From Hepatocystis sp. ex Piliocolobus tephrosceles (lineage: Eukaryota > Apicomplexa > Aconoidasida > Haemosporida > Plasmodiidae): DNA of 12,046 bases. The DNA is taken from assembly GCA_902459845.2 (NCBI GenBank), contig CABPSV020000345.1, positions 1 through 12,046 on the forward strand, in the 5' to 3' direction. The first letter of the stretch is position 1. Each line of letters starts with the position of its first letter. A program made the translations under genes and the position numbers. Below, piece after piece: positions 1-8,715 of the stretch. A model generated the notes under the pieces. That model had not been told where the DNA came from. It saw only the letters and a list, made by a program, of their open reading frames with translations, and ran no database searches.

Positions 1-68
<68 letters not shown>
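1..68. repeat. (AT)n microsatellite
   Basis: This is a nearly pure AT dinucleotide tract interrupted once by AGAC near position 28. Similar shorter tracts lie in introns and spacers at 1479-1511, 2117-2143, 2468-2482, 7271-7291, 9654-9672, 10991-11011 and 11508-11523. Such tracts are typical of Plasmodium noncoding DNA. Confidence 0.9.
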
Positions 69-71
<3 letters not shown>

Positions 72-195
72 AGCTTTTTATATATAAAGCACTTACATAT
101 ATTTTAAATAAAAGCATTTATATATTTAAATTTTGATATAACTTTTTATATTGTTAAAAATGCATATATATATTTGTGTATAATTTTTTACTTAT

Positions 196-320
196 CTATT
201 TATTGATTTATTTATTGATTTATTTATTGATTTATTTATTGATTTATTTATTGATTTATTATTGATTTATTTATTGATTTATTTATTTATTGATTTATTT
301 ATTTATTGATTTATTTATTA
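196..320. repeat. Tandem repeat of TTTA/TTGA tetranucleotides
   Basis: Nine TTGA words sit in a TTTA background. Their G residues fall at 205, 217, 229, 241, 253, 264, 276, 292 and 308, so the spacings are 12, 12, 12, 12, 11, 12, 16 and 16. The array is built of two or three TTTA units followed by TTGA, with one single-base deletion. It lies in noncoding sequence. Confidence 0.9.
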
Positions 321-590
321 TTTTTTTTAATATATTATTTTATTTGCTTATTTTTTTTTTTTTAATAGTTTCACATTTTACTACATATCGCTAAATATAT
401 TCCCGTTATCATTTTATTTATTTATATTTTTACTTTTATTTTTACCTTGTTTTGTTTTCCCATAATAACTACAACAACTGTCATTAATATTAATATTATA
501 GTTAGTATGTATTACTATTATTATTATTATTTATTATTTTTTTTTTTTTAGGAGAATTCTAGAATAAAACTTAAAATTTCACAACATATT

Positions 591-650
591 CATAAATTGA
601 CTTCATAAATTGACTTTCATAAATTAACTTTCATAAATTAATGTTATAAA
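591..650. repeat. Degenerate 13-bp tandem repeat
   Basis: Four consecutive copies of a unit like CATAAATTGACTT are followed by a decayed fifth copy. The copies start near 591, 604, 618 and 632. The first two carry GACTT, the third AACTT and the fourth AATGT. It is noncoding and no function is apparent. Confidence 0.75.
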
Positions 651-1216
651 TTTTAATTATTATTCTACTTTTTAATTCACTAATAAAAATAATAATTAGA
701 AAAAAAAAAAAAAAATGAAATAAATAAAAAATATAACATGAACACAAATGAAATTGCAATTTGTTTCACTTTTTTGCATTTTTATTTTTCACAGGCTATA
801 TAGCATAAGCGTAAATGTTGTAACCACAACGTTTTAATGTTCATTTCACATTTTTCTAAATTATTGTTACTTTTTTTTTATTTTTTATATAAATTTATTT
901 TGTTCTACTTAAGTTATGTTTTTTTTTTTTTTTTTTTTCTTCTTGGTGATAATCGATTATTTAATGATGTTTTAGTTTCAACAGGATTAAATTTGCATTA
1001 GAGATTTTTTTCTTATGTTCCTAACTCTTAATTTTATCTCAGCACATTGTAATGAAAAATAAATATTAAGAAAAAAAAAAAAAAAAAAAAAATACATAAA
1101 TAAATGAAATAAAATAAAATAAACAAATAACAATAGTTAAACGAAGAAAAAAATAATTATTTAATAATCATATTATAAAAAAAAAGAAGGAAAAAAAAAA
1201 AAAAAAAGGGATAAAA

Positions 1217-1473
1217 TTAGAAATATAATTTTTTATGTAAAAATGAAATATCCTTAGAAACTTCTCCAGTTTTTTCATTAATCGGGTTTAAAAATCTATA
1301 AAAAAAAAAAATAAATAATTATTGTACATATGAATATGTGTAGGTAATAATAAACAGAATATAACTAAATAATTTAACTATTGTTTTAGCTACGGTGTTA
1401 ATGTGATGTATAAAAATAAAAATTAGAACAATTTTAACTCTATGTCACATATTCATAGATGTATTTATTCGTG

Positions 1474-1512
<39 letters not shown>

Positions 1513-2515
1513 CTTACTTCTTTTTAAAAATTGATCCCAATTTTCTAACTGCCTTCTTCTTTTTATGTTTTGTATTAAAAGCACTTTCGTTTGCCAAATC
1601 TTTAATTTCGAAATCATTGCTTACTTGATATCTAAAATATAAAAAGAAAAAAAAAAAAAAAAAAAATTAAACCAAATGGTAATTATAATATGTTTTTTTT
1701 CTCTCTCCTCAATTATAACTGATATAAATTTTATCAACACATGCGTTTGTATATATATAATCTATGTGCGTGCATATTTTTGTGTATATATTATTATGCA
1801 ATTTTTTTTGCCGATTTATAAATACCTAGTTGGAAGAATGTGATTTACATTAATATATTTTACAAATGCTTTAACCGTCGACCTTTTTAAAATTTTATCT
1901 TTTTTCATTTTTTTTGTCACTTTTAATGGGTGTTTTTCTATACCAGCAACTAAACAATAACTAAAAGGTTTTTCTTTTGTTGGGTTTTCATACGTATTTA
2001 CTATTATAGCTTTTTTACCGGCTCTTCTTCCATTTAATATTATAACAACTTTTCCTGGCTTCAATCTAAAAATAAGTTTAAATGTAATATTTTTTTAATG
2101 AGGATGTGCGCAAAACATATATATATATATATATATATATATACTTATTTTATAAATAAATACGTCTATTTACAAATATACAACTGTATAGCGTACACAG
2201 GTTTATAATAAAACAACATGAAGATAAAAATAAGTAAGCAAATAATTTACATAGATACCCCTTCCCCCCTTTAAAAAAAAAAAATCAAACAAAAGAACAA
2301 TAAAACAATAACAAATTTTGGGGGGGTTATAAAAATATATTATTATTCATTTTTCCACGTATCCACAATATTTTATTCACACTTAATATATAAAAAGTTT
2401 AAAGGTATTTGTAACGCCTTTTTTTTTTTTTTTTTTTTTTCTAATAATACTCAATGAGTTACATATGTATATATATATATATTTAACAGTTGATTATAAC
2501 TTACAATTTCCCCAT
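1217..2515 (-). CDS. RPL27: 60S ribosomal protein L27 (eL27), four exons
   Basis: This gene encodes a protein of the large subunit of the cytosolic ribosome. I build it from exon 1 (2505-2515, 11 nt), exon 2 (1826-2065), exon 3 (1518-1631) and exon 4 (1217-1295). Introns are 439, 194 and 222 nt, with donors GTAAGT, GTATTT and GTAAGT; all joins keep frame and the total is 444 nt, 147 residues plus stop. The N-terminus reads MGKLLKPGKVV, the usual start of eL27, followed by the KOW-type segment with GRRAGKKAIIV (about residues 5-40), then LVAGIEKHP, an INVNHILPTRY block (about 75-85), a lysine-rich stretch, and the C-terminus FLHKKLYF, which matches the family's usual ending. The protein is slightly longer than the human one (136). 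Exon 2 could be read from a TTG at 2064, but the spliced ATG gives the family N-terminus exactly. The gene is complete and looks functional. Confidence 0.95.
2066..2504 (-). other. First intron of RPL27
   Basis: This 439-nt intron follows only 11 coding bases. Its donor is GTAAGT (2504 downward) and its acceptor is TTTTTAG (ending at 2066). It contains two AT tracts, a T/A homopolymer near 2420-2440, and the only sizeable G/C runs nearby: C4-TT-C6 at 2258-2269 and G7 at 2320-2326 on the plus strand. Such an early intron may carry regulatory sequence; that is inference. Confidence 0.85.
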
Positions 2516-2985
2516 TTTTTTCAAATTAATTAAAATATAAATTTCAAATTTTTTTCAAAGGTAACAATTTCTGTTTTTATAAAGATTTTGCTATTTTTTT
2601 TAAATTTGCCTTAAATTTATTTTTATTTTCATTTAAAATTAATAAAAATTAAAGCCTACTTTTATTTTTTATAAGTTAATAAAATGTTAAAGTAAGAATT
2701 ATTTAAAAAAAAATATCTACATAAATATTTGGAATGCTTTTATAAAAAATTGAAAAGAATGTAAAAAAAAAAAAAAAAAAAATTGAAAAACTCGAGAAAA
2801 ATACCATATGTATGTATATGTACTTAAATATGTACTTACAAAATAGGAAACATACTTATGGTCATTATACATAATTTTTATATAAATTCATTGCATATAT
2901 GTATAATATATATATATTTATTTTTTTTAGCGTACTTATTTTGCGGTAGAGTTGAGGGGATAAATAAACTTTAAAACGACTTTTG

Positions 2986-3016
<31 letters not shown>

Positions 3017-3685
3017 ATTAATAAAAAAAAAAATTTTACATGTGCATAAGTTAAAAAACAATATATTTTGTTATTTATTTTATTAGAATAAAAAAACAAA
3101 ATAAATTATTTAAAAAACTTAAGAAATTAAAAACAAAACGAAAAAAGAGTTATTATAATATCATTAATAGTGGTAGTAGCATAATATAGAACTCTTCTGT
3201 TAAAAAAAAACTAAAAAAAAAAAATTATTTTGCAGAGTTATTTATGTATCCACCCACGTGTTCTTATATTCATGAATCATTTTTTTTTTAATTTTTTTGA
3301 TCTGTATTAATGTTAAACAGTTTGAAACATATATATTTTTTTAACCTATATAATATAGGTACATGAAAATCTCCTTATTTCAATAAAAATTGACTAAAAT
3401 AAAAATATTATTATATCGTTATGAAATGAAAAGACTAGGTTTAATTTTTCTTATTTTAAATCAAAATTTATTCTTTAAAAAAAAAAAAAAAAAAAAAAAA
3501 GAAAAAGGTATACATATACGTATGCAACTATGTATATATATAACACATACTGAAATAAGAGTCTTTTAAAAAGAAGGTAAATATGAATATATACAAAGAT
3601 ATACATGTATATGTATGTTGTCAATAGTTATAAGCACTTATGACAAAACACACTCATTCACCCTCACCCACACACGAACCAAAAA
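2516..3685. other. Intergenic region between SNAPC3 3' end and RPL27 5' end
   Basis: Both flanking genes run on the minus strand, so this spacer holds the 3' UTR of SNAPC3 on the right and the promoter and 5' UTR of RPL27 on the left. I see no exon on either strand. It contains poly-A tracts (about 2765-2780, 2985-3015 and 3476-3500). Next to the SNAPC3 stop, at 3649-3680, it is unusually rich in G on the transcribed strand. No promoter motif can be named with confidence. Confidence 0.7.
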
Positions 3686-5758
3686 TTAAATGTCATCTAT
3701 GTAGTCAAAGTACTGCATCATATGATCAACGGGTTTACCATCCTTGTCAAACAAAAACATATCAAAACAACTGTTACAAGTATATGATGGGTTTTCTTTA
3801 AATAAATAACAATCTAATATAATTTTTTGAGCAACAGTTTTATGACAACACATACAAAACTTGTTAGTTATCTTAGGTTTGAAAGTTCGAAGAGGGTATT
3901 TCGAAAAATGTTTATCTCTAAAATAGTCATATGTTCGTATGTTTTGAAAAATAATACGATGTTCACAATTTCCTTGATGCAAAAAACAACACTTTTCATA
4001 TAATGGTATTTTTATATTTTTAAGAATAGCTTTATCTTGGTTTATTTTATATGGTGGTTTAATAAAATTATTATTTGGGATATTTTTATAAAAATTTAAA
4101 ATACATAAAGAATAATCTAATGCATCTTTATTTCGTAAATCGGGATATAAAATCCCATCAATATAATAAATTGATCCTGAACATTTTGGTAATCCATAAT
4201 TAGATGAATCATAACAAAAAAAGGCATCTGTCAAATCTGCTAATGTTTGATTTGATAAAATTTCAAACTCAGCTAATTTAATACCTCGAATAGGATGATA
4301 AAAAGAAACAATTACTATAAAAATGTCATTAAAATATATATTATTATTTAACACATTTTCATATGTAAAAAAGCCTTTTTTTTTTTCTTCCTCTTCTTTC
4401 TCATCTTCTTCATTTCCAGTTTCGTCTTTCTCTTCTATTTGAAATCTATTAATAGCATTTTGATTAATATATACAGTTTTTAAAAGAGAATTATTAAAAT
4501 CGCATACTAACTTAAATGTTTTGGATATTGTTTTTTTCTTTAATTTACATATAATTTGATATTTATTAAAAGTATTATTTTCATATGGGGGAATCCAACT
4601 TAAATAGCACTTAAATCTGTTTACAATTTTTCTTTTTTTAGATGAATTCATTACTGTTTCGAATGTAGGTAAATCAATTTTATCTTGCCAATTCTTACAA
4701 TTATGATAAATTATGTTAATAATAATTTCATTAAGTGTAGGATTGCGAATACCTGATTGTAATATTTCTATTAAGTTGTTATATTTTATTTTTTTTAACT
4801 CTCGAATTTCATCTTCTTCATTTTTATCTCTCGTACATGAATGAGTATTTATTTTATGATATGGAGCTTGTCCCTCCAATTGTTCTACATTGGATGCTTT
4901 CCTATTTGATACCTCGATTGACACCTCATTTGATATATCATTTATGTTTTCTATTAGATTATATTTTTTGGTGTATTTTCCTGTTTTTTGTTCAATAGAA
5001 TGTTCTTTATCAGATGTATGTGTCTCAAATGAATTTACTACATCCTCTACATTTTTCCTATAATAAATGGGATTTATTTTTAAACGTTTATATATCAAAT
5101 TACATTCTTTTTCAAACTCTTGTAAATCAATTTTACATACTGTGAATTTTTTTTGTGGTGTGTGGTATATCCATTTATTTTTTAAATCTGTTCTTATAGG
5201 AATATCTGGAAATTTTTCAAATATGTGAGCGTTTTTTTTTAAAGCCTTTTTTTTTTTTTTTAAATTGTTTTGGGTAGTATCATGTGTAGTAGCAGTAACA
5301 CCTACTAATGTATCGTCATGTACAGTAGTAGTATTAGTTACCTTTGAGTTCGATGGATTTACTTGACTTGACAAATCATTGTAAGAATTTTGCATTAAAT
5401 TATAAAAGTATTTATAATCATTTTTATTATTTATATTATTTATATTATTTATATTATTTATATTGTTACTACTATTATCATCCATTTTCATTATATTTTT
5501 AAGATAATTCATAAAAAGTTTCTCATTTTCACTTTCACTTTCACTTCCACTTTCATTGTCCTTTTCATTTCCGCTTTTAAAATTTTGTTCTGTGTTTTTT
5601 TTTTTTTCTTTCTGTTGTATTTCTTCATCTTTTGATGCAGTTGTAATATTTTCTGTTTGTGCTAATTTGTAAAAATCATATTCACTCGCTTCAAACAATT
5701 CGTCGATTGGAAAATGTGGAATTGGCAAACTAAGTTGGCGGAGTTCTTTTGCATCCAT
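3686..5758 (-). CDS. SNAPC3: snRNA-activating protein complex subunit 3 (SNAP50-like)
   Basis: The product is the zinc-binding subunit of SNAPc, the nuclear factor that binds the proximal sequence element of small nuclear RNA promoters and supports their transcription. It is a single exon of 690 residues. The family signature is in the C-terminal third: an EFEILSNQTLADLTD segment (about 495-510), a block like SIYYIDGILYPDLRN, then CCFLHQGNCEH (C590, C591, H594, C598, H600), and a zinc-finger-like pair C635-x2-C638 and C661-x2-C664, ending near the C-terminus with FDYIDDI, as in animal SNAPC3. An N-terminal conserved piece lies near residues 180-200. The human protein is about 410 residues. 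The excess here is low complexity: Ser/Glu repeats (about 61-81), an Asn-Asn-Ile repeat (about 97-113), polylysine (about 165-175) and an acidic-lysine tract (about 441-461). It shares a divergent upstream region with the S10 gene. Start is the first ATG, at the end of the open frame. Confidence 0.92.
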   Translation of the reverse strand: MDAKELRQLSLPIPHFPIDELFEASEYDFYKLAQTENITTASKDEEIQQKEKKKNTEQNFKSGNEKDNESGSESESENEKLFMNYLKNIMKMDDNSSNNINNINNINNINNKNDYKYFYNLMQNSYNDLSSQVNPSNSKVTNTTTVHDDTLVGVTATTHDTTQNNLKKKKKALKKNAHIFEKFPDIPIRTDLKNKWIYHTPQKKFTVCKIDLQEFEKECNLIYKRLKINPIYYRKNVEDVVNSFETHTSDKEHSIEQKTGKYTKKYNLIENINDISNEVSIEVSNRKASNVEQLEGQAPYHKINTHSCTRDKNEEDEIRELKKIKYNNLIEILQSGIRNPTLNEIIINIIYHNCKNWQDKIDLPTFETVMNSSKKRKIVNRFKCYLSWIPPYENNTFNKYQIICKLKKKTISKTFKLVCDFNNSLLKTVYINQNAINRFQIEEKDETGNEEDEKEEEEKKKGFFTYENVLNNNIYFNDIFIVIVSFYHPIRGIKLAEFEILSNQTLADLTDAFFCYDSSNYGLPKCSGSIYYIDGILYPDLRNKDALDYSLCILNFYKNIPNNNFIKPPYKINQDKAILKNIKIPLYEKCCFLHQGNCEHRIIFQNIRTYDYFRDKHFSKYPLRTFKPKITNKFCMCCHKTVAQKIILDCYLFKENPSYTCNSCFDMFLFDKDGKPVDHMMQYFDYIDDI
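5421..5470 (-). repeat. Coding Asn-Asn-Ile repeat in SNAPC3
   Basis: A 9-bp unit (AATAATATT-like on the coding strand) is repeated about five times and encodes successive Asn-Asn-Ile triplets, about residues 97-113. Asparagine-rich low complexity is common in Plasmodium proteins. It is outside the conserved SNAPC3 domain and probably forms a length-variable disordered loop. Confidence 0.85.
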
Positions 5759-5799
5759 AAAAACGAAAAGAATAATTAAAATAAAAGAAAATGTTTTAT

Positions 5800-5855
<56 letters not shown>

Positions 5856-5941
5856 TTTTTTGTCCTTACTACCCCTTTGATTTCATTTTAGTTATTTATC
5901 AAAAAAAAAAAAAATATATTAAAAAGCTATAAAATCATAAG

Positions 5942-5972
<31 letters not shown>

Positions 5973-6214
5973 TAGTATAAGAAAAAAAAAATTACAACAT
6001 TATAAGGTTAATAACATAGTATTTTTTTTTTTTTTTTTATAAAACGGAATACTTTTTACTCATTAATGTTGTTATTATTCGTTTAATACATATATACATA
6101 TATATAATATAATAGGAATAGTAAAAGCAATATCAGTAAGAACAATCTGAATAATAGAGGAAAAAGATGAAGCAACAAAAATGAAATGAGTTTAAAAAAA
6201 ATAAAAAATAAAAA
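5759..6214. promoter_or_regulatory. Divergent promoter region between SNAPC3 and organellar S10
   Basis: SNAPC3 starts leftward at 5758 and the S10 gene starts rightward at 6215, so these 456 bases must hold both 5' UTRs and promoters. The most visible element is a run of 51 A (5801-5851) followed directly by 10 T. Further A runs lie near 5945-5969 and a T run near 6023-6038. Poly(dA:dT) tracts are known to disfavour nucleosomes, which fits a shared open promoter; no specific factor site is recognised. Confidence 0.65.
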
Positions 6215-7928
6215 ATGAACCTACAAATTCCTTTTATACTGTTTACACTATATTATATCAATCATGTTTGTTCTACCTTTAAAATAAAACCGAACCTAAA
6301 AAATATATTTTTCATTGGATTTTCTAAAAACACATTAAGAAGAAATTCAAGTATTTATAATAACGTAATAAATTTAAAAAAATAAAGTAAAATAAAAAAA
6401 ATAACCATTTCATTTTTTATAATCCATACTATGCTAAAATGTTTATCACATGTTTTTAGATGTTTGTTTTTGTTTAATTCTACACAACCATTGAGATAAG
6501 AACTATTTACAGTTCATCGTTTTAATTTGGATTTTTTTTTTTTTAATACTACTTTATATATATATATTTTATTTTTTTTTTTAATAAAAAAAAAATAGGT
6601 ATCAAATGTATATAACGATTTAAAAAAATTAGACATAATAAACAAATGGAAAGATAATTACTACTTACTTATTGTTTTAAATTCTTATTTTTCTGATCAT
6701 TTACAAAAAGCTGTTTATAATATAAAAGAGAAAATTAAGCAATACCCACAGTTTACTGTTGTTGGTCCTATCCCACAAAAAACGATAAAGAAAAGGTAAT
6801 ATATAAATAGTAATATATGAAAAGTATTGTATAAATATTATTGTATAGATAATAATATACATATATATATTGTAATATTTTTGTTCCTTTATATATGATA
6901 AATATACTCACCCATATATACACATGTATATACATTATATATATGCGTCGCAAACTTTAACACGTAGGTAACCAATCATAATTATGTGTGTGTGTGTGTT
7001 TTTTTATAACGCAGATTTACATTCCTCAGATCGCCACATGTTGATAAAGACAGTAGAGAACAATTTGAAATAAAACAGTATGGATGTAAATTAAAAATTT
7101 TTTTAAATTCTTCAATTGATTTGAAAAACGAATGTAAGGAATGATAAGAAAAAGATACGTATGCATGTATGTATATCTGTGTATATGTATGTATATCTGT
7201 GTATATGTATGTATATGTATGTATATGTATGTATATGTATGTATATCTATGTATATGTATGTATATCTGTATATATATATATATATATATATTTTTATTT
7301 ATTAAGTTTCACAGTTTCTATCCGTGAAGCTACCCCGTTTTGTCGGATTTGAGTACTACTTCGAAGAGAATTATGAAGGCTTAAAAAAAGAAGATATTAA
7401 AAATTTAAAAGAAAAAAAGTACGTTAGTAAATATTATACAAATTTACTTAACGCGAATGAAAAGAAAAAGTATGTTGATTTATTGTTAGAAAATTCTAAA
7501 TATATGAATGTACGATGGCCAAAAAATTTTTACGATCTGTACAAACTTCCTATTAAAATATTATATCATTACTACAAAAAGTAAGATTAAAATGTGTGCA
7601 TATATTATATGTATATACATAAATTTGAATGTTTTATTGTTACTCCATTATGTGGTTAAAAGTCAAAAAAAAAAAATTATGAAAACATTCATTTTTTAAA
7701 ATGAGATGATTAAAATATTATATTGTAGCTTTATGTTTTTATGTAATTTTTTTTTTTTACCATTATTTGTTTTACTTATACATTTTACTGGTTTACCAGT
7801 TTGTTTTCTCATTTCTTATTTTTTTGTTGGTTTTTTTTTTTTTTTTTTGTAGAACAATGGAAAAGAAAAAATGGTATCACGAAAATGAAGAATTAATGAA
7901 AAAAATCGAGTCTCTTTCGTTTGATTAA
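6215..7928 (+). CDS. RPS10: Organellar (probably apicoplast) 30S ribosomal protein S10 precursor, five exons
   Basis: This is a bacterial-type uS10 protein of an organelle ribosome, encoded in the nucleus. Exons: 6215-6364, 6599-6795, 7015-7133, 7307-7580 and 7853-7928; introns are 234, 219, 173 and 272 nt. The total is 816 nt, 271 residues. Residues 1-20 form a hydrophobic signal peptide ending near HVCS, followed by a Lys/Asn-rich stretch (about 21-65), the bipartite pattern of apicoplast leaders. Residues about 71-173 are the S10 domain: VVGPIPQKTIKKR, FTFLRSPHVDKDSREQFE, and KLPRFVGFEYYF, matching the bacterial GPIP, SPHV-KD-RDQ-E and LDL-AGV-VEI blocks. About 98 further Lys/Tyr-rich residues follow; bacterial S10 ends before these at about 103. 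To my knowledge the apicoplast genome lacks rps10, which fits nuclear encoding. A mitochondrial S10 is the alternative, but the signal peptide argues against it. Start is ATG in A-rich context. The acceptor of exon 4 (TTAAG) is the weakest join. Confidence 0.9.
7161..7270 (+). repeat. 10/20-bp minisatellite in intron 3 of the S10 gene
   Basis: Repeats of GTATATGTAT alternate with GTATATCTGT to give 10- and 20-bp periods, and grade into an (AT)n tract (7271-7291) just before the exon 4 acceptor. The tract spans most of the 173-nt intron. Reading through it gives a Tyr/Val/Cys pseudo-protein that I do not consider coding. Confidence 0.9.
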
Positions 7929-8064
7929 AATATTCGAAAAAAAATAATAATTATTAAAATAAAATAAATACACAACAGTTGTAAATTTTGAATATCATAT
8001 AAATTAGGATATTGCTAAATTAAAAATGTACTAATTTTCCCTTTCATTATTTTATATTTATTTA

Positions 8065-8115
<51 letters not shown>

Positions 8116-8531
8116 TCTCTAAGCTATAATAGTGTAATTGCTTTACAAAAAAAATTAGCTACTGTTGTCATACTAACATTAATTACACTTTATTATGTAT
8201 ATTCAACTATAACTACAATTGTAGAAGTAAAAAAAAAAAAAATAAATAAAGCATACATTAGCATTTTCCATTTTTTTAGTCCACAATTTACTATTTACAC
8301 AACAATGCAATAATTTTTTTATGACTATTATATTCTATAAAGTCTATATGTTTTTTTTTTTTTTTTTTTTTTTTTTTTTGGTATTTTTCATTTATTATAT
8401 ATTTTTTTTTTTTTTTTACGTATTAAAATTTTACATTTTTATCTAAGGATTTTTATTTTAAAGAAAAAAAAAAAAAATAGAATACCTATCTCATTATGTT
8501 TTACTTTTTCTATCATTGTTATTTCTATCTT

Positions 8532-8580
<49 letters not shown>

Positions 8581-8715
8581 CATAACATTTGATATCATAA
8601 AAATAACAAGCTACTTTTATTAAATTTCATTAACTGAAAAAGAAAATATGTACATATGTATATATATGTGATCACTTTTTTTTTGTAACCACTTATCCCT
8701 AAGTTGTTTTATCAC
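7929..8715. other. Intergenic region between S10 and RAD1 genes
   Basis: It contains the 3' UTR of the S10 gene and the promoter and 5' UTR of RAD1; both are plus strand. No coding exon is seen. Main features are a run of 40 A (8072-8111), a run of 29 T (8351-8379) and a run of 48 T (8533-8580). The last T run ends 135 bases before the RAD1 start codon. No other structure stands out. Confidence 0.7.

Larger units (their letters stand above)
1..1216. other. Intergenic region, no gene seen
   Basis: I see no coding exon on either strand. The stretch holds an (AT)n tract at the left edge, a TTTA/TTGA tandem repeat (196-320), a degenerate 13-bp repeat (591-650), a palindrome plus hairpin (795-834) and poly-T or poly-A runs (for example around 919-938 and 1071-1091). 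The right part is downstream of the stop of the minus-strand RPL27 gene and must contain its 3' UTR and poly(A) signals, which cannot be placed. The next gene to the left lies outside the window. Confidence 0.7.

Noticed and set aside
784..850. 20-codon minus-strand open frame over the hairpin at 795-834
   Set aside because: It is too short, has no neighbours or splice partners and no recognisable similarity.
920..1060. Possible C/D-box snoRNA
   Set aside because: TGATAA- and TGATGT-like words occur, but no properly spaced CTGA box or terminal stem was found.
2062..2064. TTG at the head of RPL27 exon 2 as start codon
   Set aside because: It lies just after a TTTTTAG acceptor, and splicing from the ATG at 2515 gives the expected MGKLLKPGK start.
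6768..6953. Minus-strand open frame over S10 exon 2 and intron 2
   Set aside because: It is a Tyr/Ile-rich translation of AT repeats antisense to a well-supported exon.
7161..7352. Plus-strand open frame in the S10 intron 3 minisatellite
   Set aside because: It is a Cys/Tyr/Val translation of a GTAT repeat in a frame different from the S10 exon.
7508..7699. Plus-strand open frame overlapping the end of S10 exon 4
   Set aside because: It is out of frame with the S10 protein and runs into the intron; no family resemblance.
8704..8706. TTG as start of RAD1
   Set aside because: The first in-frame ATG at 8716 is adequate; nuclear genes of this group do not normally start at TTG.
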